DNA of 64,000 bases. It comes from Leminorella richardii. GTDB taxonomy: Bacteria; Pseudomonadota; Gammaproteobacteria; Enterobacterales; Enterobacteriaceae. The translations under genes and the position numbers were made by a program. Positions within the stretch are counted from its first letter, which is position 1. Every line of letters starts with the position of its first letter. The DNA lies in the NCBI RefSeq assembly GCF_900478135.1, contig NZ_LS483470.1, forward strand, positions 923,501 through 987,500. The letters run 5' to 3'. Below the pieces are notes generated by a model. It did no database searches. It was given only the letters and a program-made list of their open reading frames with translations, and was not told the origin of the DNA. Positions 40,701-49,659 of this stretch are shown here, in pieces.

Positions 40701-41369
40701 ATGAAAACAAAGAAGAATGCGAAAAACGTAAACGATGAGGCTCTGGCCGATGACTCTCCAAAAATGACACGGGTGCGCGCCCGTACGTTAAACAAGCTTA
40801 TGCAAGCGGCAATGACGATGCTAGAGAGTGGTAACATTCCCTCTATTACCGAGCTGGCTAACGAGGCGGGAGTATCGAGAGCGACGGCCTATCGCTATTT
40901 TCCTACCCAAAGCTCGCTGATTTCTGCCATTGTCGGGGACGTTCTGGCACCGATGCGGGCCTGGAAGCCGGAAGAGACTTCGGTGGCTGAACGCTTAGAT
41001 TCGCTGCTTTCTTTTGCCTATCCTCAGTTGGAAAAGCACGAAGGGGCGCTGAGGGCGGCGCTGCGTATTTCTCTTGAACAGTGGGCAGCAAGGCGCTCTG
41101 GTAGCGAAGATGTAAGTGGAGAGCTGCCGCTGGTTCGGGGCAACCGCAAGCAGCTGTTGGAGATGGTGGCGCATCCGCTGAAGGAAAGAATGTCTGCGGC
41201 GGAATGGAACCGCATGAATCACGCTTTTTCTCTTATTTACGGTTCTGAAGTGTTTTTGGTGCTGAAAGATATTTGGGGGCTTGAGAGCCAGCAGATCCTC
41301 GACGTTGTGCGCTGGATGGGGAAAGCCATCGTTCGCCAGTCAGAGGAAGAGGCTGGCCTGACTTATTAA
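40701..41369 (+). CDS. TetR/AcrR family transcriptional regulator
   Basis: A 222-residue regulator. After a basic, low-complexity lead (~1-25) comes the TetR helix-turn-helix (IPSITELANEAGVSRATAYRYFPTQSSLISAIVGD, ~50-85), then a helical ligand and dimer domain. ATG 40701 is preceded by CAGGA; the open frame reaches back to 40557, but that part has no ribosome site. No target gene is obvious beside it (DUF1471 upstream, hpt downstream behind a terminator), so it may act elsewhere. Related proteins exist widely in proteobacteria with unknown ligands. Confidence 0.83.
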   Translation: MKTKKNAKNVNDEALADDSPKMTRVRARTLNKLMQAAMTMLESGNIPSITELANEAGVSRATAYRYFPTQSSLISAIVGDVLAPMRAWKPEETSVAERLDSLLSFAYPQLEKHEGALRAALRISLEQWAARRSGSEDVSGELPLVRGNRKQLLEMVAHPLKERMSAAEWNRMNHAFSLIYGSEVFLVLKDIWGLESQQILDVVRWMGKAIVRQSEEEAGLTY

Positions 41370-41403
41370 CCTTTATGGTGTAGATCGAGTCGTACAGAGA
41401 GAA

Positions 41404-41437
41404 GTCGGGCGGCGATGAGCTTGCCGCCCGGCTTTTT
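41404..41437 (+). terminator. Terminator of the TetR gene
   Basis: The stem GTCGGGCGGC/GCCGCCCGGC (one G-U pair) is followed by TTTTT. Confidence 0.9.
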
Positions 41438-41572
41438 CTCGGTGAGATTTGCCTTATTCCCCCTACGGCCGTATGTAACCGGCATGAAGATGTGTTACAC
41501 TTTTCCGCCTTCCGTTTAACTACGCTTAACTCCAAAGGACGATGCGTTCGGGCTCTCCGAGCGTTTTTCACT

Positions 41573-42109
41573 ATGAAACATATTGTTGAAACCATGATTT
41601 CCGAGCAGGAAGTAAAGGCACGTATTGCTGAGCTTGCTGCTGAAATTAACGCGCGCTATGGCGATAGCGGCAAAGAGCTGGTGCTGGTGGGGCTGCTGCG
41701 CGGCTCATTCATTTTTATGGCTGACCTGTGCCGGATGATTACCGTCCCTCACGAAGTCGACTTTATTACCGCTTCCAGCTATGGCAACAGCATGGACAGC
41801 AACCGCGACGTGAAAATCCTTAAAGATCTGGATGAAGACATCCGGGGTAAGGACGTCCTGATTGTTGAAGACATCATTGATACGGGCTATACCCTAACTA
41901 AAGTTCGCGAAATCCTGCTGCTACGAGAGCCTAATTCACTGGCGCTTTGCACTCTGCTGGACAAGCCTTCGCGTCGTGAAGTACCGGTGCCGATTGACTA
42001 TATTGGTTTTTCTATCGCCGACGAGTTTGTTGTGGGGTACGGCATTGACTATGCTCAACGCTATCGTCATCTGCCCTATATTGGCAAAGTCGTTCTGCTA
42101 GACGAATAG
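41573..42109 (+). CDS. hpt: Hypoxanthine phosphoribosyltransferase
   Basis: Purine salvage enzyme of 178 residues that makes IMP (and GMP) from the free base and PRPP. The PRPP motif is VLIVEDIIDTGYTL (~100-113). LVGLLRGSFIFMADL, the flexible loop ASSYGNSMDS and DKPSRREVPVPIDYIGFSI complete the family pattern. ATG 41573 gives the E. coli N-terminus (MKHIVE); the frame is open upstream to 41492 without a ribosome site. It is convergent with can as in E. coli. Confidence 0.97.
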   Translation: MKHIVETMISEQEVKARIAELAAEINARYGDSGKELVLVGLLRGSFIFMADLCRMITVPHEVDFITASSYGNSMDSNRDVKILKDLDEDIRGKDVLIVEDIIDTGYTLTKVREILLLREPNSLALCTLLDKPSRREVPVPIDYIGFSIADEFVVGYGIDYAQRYRHLPYIGKVVLLDE

Positions 42110-42121
42110 TCTTTGCGCCTG

Positions 42122-42146
42122 CCCCGGCAGCGCTAGCCGTCCGGGG
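42122..42146. terminator. Hairpin between hpt and can
   Basis: The arms CCCCGG and CCGGGG, with an additional inner GGC/GCC pairing, lie in the 55-base convergent gap. There is no strong T run. Confidence 0.45.
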
Positions 42147-42164
42147 TAGGTCTCGCTTGCTGCG

Positions 42165-42827
42165 TTACTTTTCTGATTTGTCGGTGACGAGCAGGTTGGA
42201 AATGGCCTTGCGGTACAGCAGCTCGAGGGATTCGCGGCTTGACGCGCTGATTTCCAAATCGCGCAGTTTTCCGTCCTGTACGTCGTAAACCCAGCCGTGA
42301 ATCAGCACTTTCTGCCCGCGCTTCCAGGCTGACTGTACGATAGTCGAATGGCCGAGGTTATACACCTGCTCCACTACGTTGATTTCACTCAGCAGGTTGG
42401 CGCGTTTTTCCGGCGGCAGCTCCCCGATCAGTGAACTGTGCTTGTACCAAAGATCGCGGATGTGCAGCAGCCAGTTGTTGATGAGCCCCAGCTCCGGGTT
42501 GTTGATGGCTGCATTGACGCCGCCGCACTCGTAGTGGCCACAGATAATGATGTGCTCAATCTCAAGGACTTCAACCGCATACTGCACAACAGAAAGGCAG
42601 TTCAGGTCGGTGTGGATAACCAGGTTGGCAACGTTACGGTGAACAAACAGCTCGCCCGGCTCAAGCCCGGTCAAGCGCTCTGCCGGTACGCGGCTGTCGG
42701 AACAGCCAATCCAGAGAAAGCGTGGCTTTTGTGACAGCGCCAGGCGTTCAAAAAATTCGGGGTCGTCCTTGCTGATACTTGCAGCCCAAACCTCGTTGTT
42801 GTGCATTAGTCTTTCAATGTCTTTCAT
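42165..42827 (-). CDS. can: Beta-class carbonic anhydrase
   Basis: Zinc enzyme of 220 residues for CO2/bicarbonate interconversion. Zinc ligands are C42 (IGCSDSRVP, with D44-R46 dyad), H98 and C101 (IICGHYECGGV). It supplies bicarbonate for biosynthetic carboxylases in air. Length and context (convergent with hpt, divergent from yadGH) are as in E. coli. Confidence 0.97.
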   Translation of the reverse strand: MKDIERLMHNNEVWAASISKDDPEFFERLALSQKPRFLWIGCSDSRVPAERLTGLEPGELFVHRNVANLVIHTDLNCLSVVQYAVEVLEIEHIIICGHYECGGVNAAINNPELGLINNWLLHIRDLWYKHSSLIGELPPEKRANLLSEINVVEQVYNLGHSTIVQSAWKRGQKVLIHGWVYDVQDGKLRDLEISASSRESLELLYRKAISNLLVTDKSEK

Positions 42828-43018
42828 AGGTGCTATCGCTCATTGTGTTTAACGGCGTTAATATACTCATTGTGCTTCACAGGATCGCCCAGTTGGCGAC
42901 AACGCTCTGCCGAGGCTCGAATGGCTTAGAGTATACCGTGCTATGGCGGCGTTTTTTCAACGGAACCATGGTTCGTTATGACTTTTTTGGGCCGACTGTC
43001 CGGCCGAAGGGCTTGGGC

Positions 43019-43047
43019 AGCGTCCGTCATGAAAAAGGACGGACGCT
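43019..43047 (+). other. Isolated hairpin in the can-yadG divergent region
   Basis: A 10-bp perfect stem, AGCGTCCGTC/GACGGACGCT, with a 9-base loop is followed by ATTTTAT. It sits in the 365-base gap between divergent genes, where no terminator is expected. A 76-codon frame before it (42830-43060) runs through the stem itself and is unconvincing. A short untranslated RNA ending here is possible. Confidence 0.35.
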
Positions 43048-43192
43048 ATTTTATACCTGAATGAATTGTTTCAAAAGTGTTAATTGAATTGTTAAGCGTG
43101 ACTATAACGATTAAGCTGATCGCATCTGCGCAGATGACGCGTCAATCCTGCGCCGTTCTTCTCCTCTCCCAAATAAGGTAATCCTGTTGGCT

Positions 43193-44119
43193 ATGACGTA
43201 CGCACTAGAATTATCGAAGTTATCCAAAGTGTATGCCGGCGGCGTAAAGGCGCTTAAAGGCATTGACCTGACCGTAGAGGCCGGCGATTTTTATGCACTC
43301 TTAGGCCCCAACGGCGCCGGGAAGTCGACCACCATTGGTATTATCAGTTCGCTGGTGAATAAAACGTCAGGGCAGGTGAAGGTGTTCGGTTACGATACGG
43401 ACAGCGATCTGGTGAACGCCAAACGGCAGCTGGGTCTGGTGCCGCAGGAGTTTAACTTTAACCCCTTTGAGACTGTTCTACAGATTGTCGTCACTCAGGC
43501 CGGCTATTACGGCGTACCGCGGGATGTGGCGCTGGAGCGCGCAGAGACTTATCTGAAGCGCCTTGAACTGTGGGAGAAGCGCAACGAGCGCGCTATGCGA
43601 CTGTCCGGCGGTATGAAGCGGCGGCTGATGATCGCTCGGGCGCTGATGCATCAGCCTAAGCTGTTGATCCTCGATGAGCCCACCGCTGGCGTTGACATTG
43701 AGCTTCGTCGTTCGATGTGGCTGTTCTTAAAAGAGCTGAACCAGCAGGGCATCACGATTATTTTAACCACCCACTATCTGGAAGAGGCAGAAATGCTGTG
43801 CCGCAATATCGGCATTATCCGGCAGGGGGAACTGGTGGAAAATACTTCTATGCGCGAGCTGCTGTCTAAGCTGAAGTCGGAAACGTTTATCCTCGACCTA
43901 GCGCCGAAAAGCCCGATCCCTCAGTTAGAAGGGTACGTCAGCCGTCTGGTAGACACTGCAACGCTGGAAGTTGACGTTGAGAGAGAGCAGGGGCTTAACG
44001 GCGTTTTCAACCAGTTGAGCGCGCAGGGTGTCGCTGTGTTAAGCATGAGAAATAAAGCGAACCGTTTGGAAGAGCTATTTGTCCACTTGGTCAACGATTA
44101 TGAGGAAGAGGCAGAATGA
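43193..44119 (+). CDS. yadG: ABC transporter ATP-binding protein YadG
   Basis: ATPase subunit of 308 residues of an ABC-2 type exporter. Walker A GPNGAGKST (~39-47), signature LSGGMKRR (~138), Walker B LLILDEPTAG and the switch H in LTTHYLEEAEM are all present, followed by the C-terminal extension typical of YadG. ATG 43193 matches the E. coli start; TTG 43187, better spaced from AAGG, is an alternative. Overlaps yadH by 4 bases. The exported substrate is unknown. Confidence 0.95.
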   Translation: MTYALELSKLSKVYAGGVKALKGIDLTVEAGDFYALLGPNGAGKSTTIGIISSLVNKTSGQVKVFGYDTDSDLVNAKRQLGLVPQEFNFNPFETVLQIVVTQAGYYGVPRDVALERAETYLKRLELWEKRNERAMRLSGGMKRRLMIARALMHQPKLLILDEPTAGVDIELRRSMWLFLKELNQQGITIILTTHYLEEAEMLCRNIGIIRQGELVENTSMRELLSKLKSETFILDLAPKSPIPQLEGYVSRLVDTATLEVDVEREQGLNGVFNQLSAQGVAVLSMRNKANRLEELFVHLVNDYEEEAE

Positions 44120-44886
44120 TTCGTCTGTATTGGATCGCACTGAAGAGCATCTGGATTAAGGAAGTCACTCGCTTCGCGAGGATCTGGGTTCAAACGCTGG
44201 TGCCGCCCGTTATTACCATGACCCTCTACTTCATCATTTTCGGTAACCTGATCGGTTCGCGCATCGGTGAAATGCAGGGCTTCGGCTATATGCAGTTTAT
44301 TGTGCCGGGGCTGATTATGATGTCGGTGATCACTAACTCCTACTCTAACGTGGCGTCGTCGTTTTTCGGTGCCAAGTACCAGCACAGCATTGAAGAACTG
44401 CTGGTCGCGCCGGTACCAACCCACATCATTATTCTTGGCTTTGTCGGCGGCGGCGTGGCGCGAGGGGTTTGCGTTGGCGTGCTGGTTACGCTGGTATCGA
44501 TGTTCTTTGTGCCGTTGGAAATCCACTCATGGTGGGCGATTGCCATAACGCTGCTGTTTACGTCGGTGCTGTTTTCTTTGGGCGGGCTGGTGAACGCGGT
44601 TTTTGCCGAAACGTTTGACGATATTAGCATTGTGCCAACGTTCGTGCTGACGCCACTGACCTACCTAGGAGGGGTCTTTTATTCACTGACTCTGCTGCCG
44701 CCTGTATGGCAAGTGATCTCCAAGGCAAACCCGATCGTGTACATGATAAGCGGTTTTCGCTATGGTTTTCTGGGTATTACCGACGTGTCGTTAACCATGA
44801 CGCTGGGTGTATTGATTGCCTTTACGACAGGGTTTTATCTGCTGAGCTGGTGGCTGATTTCTCGCGGCAGAGGGCTTCGCAGCTAG
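44116..44886 (+). CDS. yadH: ABC-2 type permease YadH
   Basis: Inner-membrane permease of 256 residues with six hydrophobic segments, partner of YadG. Family landmarks are RIWVQTLVPPVITMTLYFIIFG, FGAKYQHSIEELLVAPV and TFVLTPLTYLGGVFYSL. The ATGA overlap with yadG implies coupled translation and equal subunit amounts. A terminator follows 16 bases after the stop. Confidence 0.95.
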   Translation: MIRLYWIALKSIWIKEVTRFARIWVQTLVPPVITMTLYFIIFGNLIGSRIGEMQGFGYMQFIVPGLIMMSVITNSYSNVASSFFGAKYQHSIEELLVAPVPTHIIILGFVGGGVARGVCVGVLVTLVSMFFVPLEIHSWWAIAITLLFTSVLFSLGGLVNAVFAETFDDISIVPTFVLTPLTYLGGVFYSLTLLPPVWQVISKANPIVYMISGFRYGFLGITDVSLTMTLGVLIAFTTGFYLLSWWLISRGRGLRS

Positions 44887-44902
44887 TTTATTGATTTTAT
44901 TC

Positions 44903-44929
44903 GCCACGCAATGTCTGCGTGGCTTTTTA
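44903..44929 (+). terminator. yadGH terminator
   Basis: The stem GCCACGCA/TGCGTGGC with a 5-base loop is followed by TTTTTAAT. Confidence 0.9.
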
Positions 44930-44954
44930 ATATTCGAACAGGGACGTTTTGATA

Positions 44955-45416
44955 ATGAAAAAGTGCGTTTTAATCGTCGTTGCGCTTTTCACCCTTCTGC
45001 TGGCGGGATGCGAGTTTGATAAGCCAGAAATGACCACTGAACAGTTTCAAGCCGCTATGGAAGCGGAAGGTTTTACCATCGACAAGTCTAAGGATATGGA
45101 CGGCAAAGGTAAGTCTGTTAAGCGCTATCTGGTGGCAGAAAAGGACGGCGTGACGGTGAATTTCTTGATATACACCAGTGTCGAGCGCGCAATTCAAGCC
45201 TATACCGGGATGGAAAAAGAGTATGAGAGTAGGAAGGCTGCGTCTAACCTCACTTCCTCCAGTAAGTTCGGCATGGGTAATTACAATAAATTTACTCTGA
45301 GATATAACGACAGGTACGTGCTGATAACTCGCATCGGCAGCACGATGATTTTTGTGGGCACTCAGGCTGACAGGCGAGAATGGATCGCTCCACTGATAGA
45401 AAAAATGGGATACTAG
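44955..45416 (+). CDS. Unknown lipoprotein
   Basis: A 153-residue predicted lipoprotein with lipobox LLAGC (C19), then TEQFQAAMEAEGFTID and a mixed alpha/beta domain with VEKAIQAYTGMEKEYES-like helix and the strand pairs YVLITRIGSTMIFVGT. It resembles Gram-positive and enterobacterial small lipoproteins of unknown function that share an FKxxxE-GF fold, but I cannot name the family. With Glu after the +1 Cys, outer-membrane sorting is expected. ATG 44955 is preferred over TTG 44949. No ribosome site is strong. Confidence 0.65.
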   Translation: MKKCVLIVVALFTLLLAGCEFDKPEMTTEQFQAAMEAEGFTIDKSKDMDGKGKSVKRYLVAEKDGVTVNFLIYTSVERAIQAYTGMEKEYESRKAASNLTSSSKFGMGNYNKFTLRYNDRYVLITRIGSTMIFVGTQADRREWIAPLIEKMGY

Positions 45417-45471
45417 CGTTTTACTCACGGAAAGAAGGCTCGAGAGGGCTCAGCATGATTAGGGAGCAGGA

Positions 45472-46170
45472 ATGAAAAGGACATCGCGTTTAGTAAAGGC
45501 TTCTTGGGCTATCCTTCTGCTTTCCAGCACAGGGCTTTTTATCTCCTATCAGGCGGTATCGGAACCTCAGCCGCCGTTGGCGGCGCCATCCTCAGGCGCG
45601 GAACGTGCTTCCCCAACTGTTTCAATCACTCCAAGTGCCGCAATCGTGCCCAAAACCAATCTGGCGCTGGGGCGCAGTGCTGAAGGTCAAATTGGCAAAA
45701 CGCTGTACTATGACCCAGCTTACGTCTCTTTGTCTTATCCCAACGGTGACGTGCCGGAAGATCGGGGCGTGTGCTCTGACGTGGTTATCCGCGCTCTGCG
45801 TCAGCAGGGTGCCGATCTACAGCAGTTAGTGCATAAAGACATGAAAGCCAATTTTTCCTCTTATCCAAAGCGTTGGGGATTGAAAAAGCCCGATCCAAAT
45901 ATCGATCACCGCCGCGTGCCGAATCTTGAAACTTATTTTAATCGGCATAAAATGAGCAGGCCGATTTCGCAGAATTCTGCGGACTACCTGCCTGGCGACA
46001 TCGTTTCCTGGCGTTTAGACAATGGATTACCCCACATCGGTATTGTGACCGATCGCTATACCTCTGACGGGCGGCCTTTAGTGGTTCACAATATAGGTTC
46101 CGGAGCTCGGGCTGAGGACATTCTTTTTTCATGGACGATTGAAGGGCACTACCGCTATTTTGCCAAATAG
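45472..46170 (+). CDS. DUF1287 family protein, YijF-like
   Basis: A 232-residue exported protein. An N-terminal hydrophobic segment (~10-28) is a signal or anchor, then a Pro/Ser/Ala-rich linker (~30-65), then DUF1287 (LYYDPAYVSLSYPNGDVPEDRGVCSDVVIRALRQQGADLQQLVHKDM... GDIVSWRLDNGLPHIGIVTDR...VHNIGSGARAEDILF). The Cys-Asp-Val and late His are at positions expected for an NlpC/P60-like Cys/His hydrolase, which suggests peptidoglycan or amide hydrolysis; this is inference. Sits between a lipoprotein gene and yadE. Confidence 0.8.
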   Translation: MKRTSRLVKASWAILLLSSTGLFISYQAVSEPQPPLAAPSSGAERASPTVSITPSAAIVPKTNLALGRSAEGQIGKTLYYDPAYVSLSYPNGDVPEDRGVCSDVVIRALRQQGADLQQLVHKDMKANFSSYPKRWGLKKPDPNIDHRRVPNLETYFNRHKMSRPISQNSADYLPGDIVSWRLDNGLPHIGIVTDRYTSDGRPLVVHNIGSGARAEDILFSWTIEGHYRYFAK

Positions 46171-46259
46171 GCTATTTCGCCTATTCGGTGCGGGTCACTG
46201 CCTTTGCCTTTATCGCCCGGTGATGTCTGTCATTCTACTATAATAAATACGACGATTTT

Positions 46260-47537
46260 ATGAGCTTTATATCCGTTCTACGCTTGCCGATCGCGCTGTT
46301 TCTTTTCGCCATCGGATTAACGCACGCCTACGCGCAGGGAGAAAGCGCGTCCATTATTCAGGTCAAACTGCTTCGCGAGAGCAGCATCATGGCGCCAGTT
46401 GCCGGTGAGGTTATTAACGTCGGCTCGCTCAATAAAAACGTCGAGCTGATGGTCTATCCGCTGAATGATGACTACTACGAATTTACCTTTGGTAACGGCA
46501 GAGGCCTTATTGATAAAGACGACTTAGAGCCGGTACAGAAGTCGAAAAAAGTGCTCGGCCTAGAGTTGGCAGATCTGCAAAAGCTGAATCAAAACCTGAT
46601 CACTACCCGCACGACGGTGCTGTATAACCACCCTAAGGCGAAAAGCGGCGTTTTCGGCGAGCTGAGCGAGAACCTGCGCTATCCTATTCTAGGGCGCCTA
46701 AAGGGCGATGACGGCGTGCTGTGGTATGAAATTAACGTAGGTGATGACGTAAAGTACGTCCGCGCTGACGACTGTGAGCTGGACAACGGCATTCCGGTTC
46801 TGACTTACCATCACGTGCTGAAAGACGACGAAAATCGGCTGTTTCGCAACACGTCTACTACCACCTCCGATACCGCCTTTGATGCACAAATGGGCTACCT
46901 GAAAAGCGCGGGCTACCGCACGCTGTCTTTGGCTCAGCTTGAAGGGTACTTGAACAACAGCGTTAACCTGCCCGCTAAGGCGGTTGTGCTGACGTTTGAC
47001 GACGGCCTGAAGTCGGTTTATCGCTACGCCTATCCGATATTGAAGAAGTATGGTCAGCAGGCAACGGCGTTTATTATCTCTTCGCGCGTTAAGCACAATC
47101 CGCAGCCTTGGGATGCAAACTCGCTGCAGTTTATGAGCATAAGCGAGATTAAGCAGATTCAGGACGTGTTTGACATTCAGTCGCATACTCACTTTCTGCA
47201 CCGCTATTCCGACGATAAGCGCCCGGTGCTGCTTAGCCGTACTGAGCACAATATTCAGCTGGATTTTGAGCGCTCAGCGCGCGTGCTGAAGCCGTTTAAC
47301 CCGAAGGTGCTTTACGTTTCCTATCCTTTTGGCGGCTATAACGATAAGGCTATTGAAGCGGCAAGGCTGGCGGGCTATCGCCTAGCGGTGACGACGGTAA
47401 GAGGGAAGGTGAAGCCGGGGGACAATCCATATACCCTGAAGCGCCTTTACGTGCTGCGCACAGATTCTATTGATGCAATGGCAGAGCGCATTGCCAATAA
47501 CCGTTCAGACGTCAAGCCAATGGCGGTGAGGCAGTAG
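46260..47537 (+). CDS. yadE: Polysaccharide deacetylase family protein YadE
   Basis: Exported protein of 425 residues with a signal peptide (cleavage near AYAQ, ~25). The N-terminal ~200 residues look like SH3-type repeats, and the NodB-type deacetylase domain (~230-425) has motif 1 LTFDDGLKS (metal Asp), motif 2 SHTHFLH and motif 3 YPFGGYND. It may remove acetyl groups from a surface polysaccharide or peptidoglycan. E. coli yadE also lies behind yadGH, but there panD follows; here panBCD is absent and folK is convergent. Confidence 0.87.
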   Translation: MSFISVLRLPIALFLFAIGLTHAYAQGESASIIQVKLLRESSIMAPVAGEVINVGSLNKNVELMVYPLNDDYYEFTFGNGRGLIDKDDLEPVQKSKKVLGLELADLQKLNQNLITTRTTVLYNHPKAKSGVFGELSENLRYPILGRLKGDDGVLWYEINVGDDVKYVRADDCELDNGIPVLTYHHVLKDDENRLFRNTSTTTSDTAFDAQMGYLKSAGYRTLSLAQLEGYLNNSVNLPAKAVVLTFDDGLKSVYRYAYPILKKYGQQATAFIISSRVKHNPQPWDANSLQFMSISEIKQIQDVFDIQSHTHFLHRYSDDKRPVLLSRTEHNIQLDFERSARVLKPFNPKVLYVSYPFGGYNDKAIEAARLAGYRLAVTTVRGKVKPGDNPYTLKRLYVLRTDSIDAMAERIANNRSDVKPMAVRQ

Positions 47538-47547
47538 TCACTGCCGT

Positions 47548-48033
47548 TTAATCAAACCAGAGATTGATGCCTTCAAGGCTCAGCTGCGCCAGTTTCTGGC
47601 GCAGCGAGATGCCGTCCGGAAATATCAGTTCGGGCGCAATATCGGCGAGGGGATAGAGCATAAACGCACGGTTGTGCATGTCGTAGTGAGGGACTGTCAG
47701 CCGGGGCGTATTTATCACGCGATCGCCAAACAGCATGATGTCGAGATCCAGCGTGCGTGGCCCCCAGCGTTCGGCCTTTCTGACTCGTCCCTGTTGAAGT
47801 TCAATCTGCTGCGTGGCGTCCAGTAGCGCTTCGGGCTCTAGCGATGTTTCCAGCTCAACGGCTGCGTTAAGGTAGTCGGGCTGATCTTTTGGCCCCAGAG
47901 GCGCGGTGCGAAAATAGCGCGAGCAGTTAACCAGCCGGGTGTATTCAATGCGCCCAAGCGCATCCAGTGCCGCTTCAACCTGCTTAAGCGGCTGTTCCAG
48001 ATTGCTGCCGAGTGCAATAAATACCTGAGTCAT
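47548..48033 (-). CDS. folK: 2-amino-4-hydroxy-6-hydroxymethyldihydropteridine pyrophosphokinase
   Basis: HPPK of 161 residues, transferring pyrophosphate from ATP in folate synthesis. The motifs are IALGSNLEQP, SRYFRTAPLGPKDQPDYLNAAVELET and the Mg2+/ATP-binding RWGPRTLDLDIMLFG. It lies 12 bases behind pcnB and forms the pcnB-folK operon known in enterobacteria. Confidence 0.96.
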   Translation of the reverse strand: MTQVFIALGSNLEQPLKQVEAALDALGRIEYTRLVNCSRYFRTAPLGPKDQPDYLNAAVELETSLEPEALLDATQQIELQQGRVRKAERWGPRTLDLDIMLFGDRVINTPRLTVPHYDMHNRAFMLYPLADIAPELIFPDGISLRQKLAQLSLEGINLWFD

Positions 48034-48045
48034 GAGGCTAGTGCC

Positions 48046-49443
48046 TTATTCCTGCGGCTTAGCCGCTCTAGGCACTCGCTTGCGCGGCCTGCGTGGACGA
48101 CGCCCTCTGTCCGGCTCATCGCCCAGCGTGCTGAGCATGGTTTTCTGCCGCTGAGTGTCCGCTTCCTGAAACTCTTGCCACCAGATGCCCACTTTCTCCA
48201 GCTCGCCTCTTTCGATTTCGCCGCGAAGCAGCAGTAAATCGAAGGCGGCTCGGAACTTGGGATGCTCCATCAGCTTATAGGCTCTCTTGCCCTGACGGCG
48301 AGGAAGGCGAAGCTGCAGCTGCCAGATGTCGCGAACCAGAGAGGTAATGCGTTTGGGAATAGCCAGCGTGCGGCACTGTTCGTCCAGCGTATCGTTCATC
48401 GCTAAGGCGAACGCATCGTGGTAAGTCAGGCCGCTTTCCTGCGCCAGCTTTTGCGCAAGCTCAACCAGCGGGTACCAAAGCATGGCGGCGAACAGGAAGG
48501 CCGGATTGACGCGCTTGCCGTTTTGCAGCCGACGGTCGGTATTCTGCAGCACTTTTGCCAGCAGCTTTTCCATGTTGCCGTCGCTCTGAGGAGTAAAGTG
48601 CCGCGCAATTACCGGAAACAGCGGGCCAAACAGACGATATTCACGCATCAGTAAATAGGTGTCATAACCCTGACCGGACTGTAGCAGTTTGAGAGACTCT
48701 TCAAACAGCCGAGCGGGAGGGATATCGCTAAGCAGGTTGGCTAGACGAGGGATCGGCTCAGCGGTGACCGGTTCGATTTTCATGCCAAGCTTGGCGGCAA
48801 AGCGCACAGCCCGCAGCATTCTGACCGGGTCTTCGCGGTAGCGTACTTCCGGCTCGCCGATAAGGCGAATGATACCCTGTTGAATATCGCTCAGGCCGCC
48901 GGTGAAGTCGCGCAGCGTAAAGTCGCTGGCGCTGTAGTAAAGGCTGTTTACGGTAAAGTCGCGACGATAGGCGTCTTCCGTGATGGAGCCGTAAACGTTA
49001 TCCCGCAGCAGCATGCCGTTATTCGCCTGCTGAGAGGCGTTTTTGTCGTCGCTGTCGCTGTGAGTGCCGCGAAACGTCGCAACCTCAATGATTTCTGGGC
49101 CAAACATGATGTGCGCCAGACGGAAGCGGCGACCAATCAGGCGGCAGTTGCGAAACAGCTTGCGGATCTGCTCTGGGGTGGCATTAGTGGTAATGTCGAA
49201 ATCTTTTGGCTTTTTGTTTAACAGCAGGTCGCGCACGCCGCCGCCGACCAGATAGGCTTCATAGCCCGCTTTGTTCAGGCGATAAAGAACCTTCAGCGCG
49301 TTGTCGCTGATGTCTTGACGGGAAATGTTGTGCTGTGCGCGAGGAACGATGATGACGTCTTGAATGCTGTCGTCCTGCTGTTCGCCTGATTCAGGCTCTC
49401 GGGTGAATACCTTGCGGCAAAAGTCAGCTACGCGGGTAAAAAT
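48046..49443 (-). CDS. pcnB: Poly(A) polymerase I, ATT start codon
   Basis: Adds poly(A) tails to RNA 3' ends to promote decay and controls plasmid copy number through RNA I. The nucleotidyltransferase motif LVGGGVRDLLL and the KPKDFDITT metal site are followed by the RNA-binding domain and the basic tail (RRPRRPRKRVPRAAK). No ATG, GTG or TTG gives the full protein: the conserved N-terminus (IFTRVADFCRKVF) begins at ATT 49443, with GAGG 6 bases upstream, giving 465 residues, the E. coli length. E. coli pcnB is known to start at AUU, which keeps the enzyme scarce. A GTG at 49236 would delete the GG motif. Confidence 0.92.
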   Translation of the reverse strand: MFTRVADFCRKVFTREPESGEQQDDSIQDVIIVPRAQHNISRQDISDNALKVLYRLNKAGYEAYLVGGGVRDLLLNKKPKDFDITTNATPEQIRKLFRNCRLIGRRFRLAHIMFGPEIIEVATFRGTHSDSDDKNASQQANNGMLLRDNVYGSITEDAYRRDFTVNSLYYSASDFTLRDFTGGLSDIQQGIIRLIGEPEVRYREDPVRMLRAVRFAAKLGMKIEPVTAEPIPRLANLLSDIPPARLFEESLKLLQSGQGYDTYLLMREYRLFGPLFPVIARHFTPQSDGNMEKLLAKVLQNTDRRLQNGKRVNPAFLFAAMLWYPLVELAQKLAQESGLTYHDAFALAMNDTLDEQCRTLAIPKRITSLVRDIWQLQLRLPRRQGKRAYKLMEHPKFRAAFDLLLLRGEIERGELEKVGIWWQEFQEADTQRQKTMLSTLGDEPDRGRRPRRPRKRVPRAAKPQE

Positions 49444-49659
49444 AGGACACCTCGATTGTTGTCTCTCTGTGAACGGTTGGCCCGAACGCGATCTGACGCC
49501 GTGAAGGCGATGCGGACGACCGGGCTCTGAAAAATTCGCTAGTCCCGCTTTCGCAGCGGGAAGATTTGTCGTCTTTTAGTTTAGGTGACGGCAAAATCGG
49601 CGGCCTATGATAGCTCACGCGAAGGCGTTTGAGAATGAAAACCGTATTTCCCTCTAATG

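Noticed and set aside
42830..43060. 76-codon plus-strand frame between can and yadG
   Set aside because: It covers the can promoter and the hairpin at 43019 and has no ribosome site or protein-like composition.
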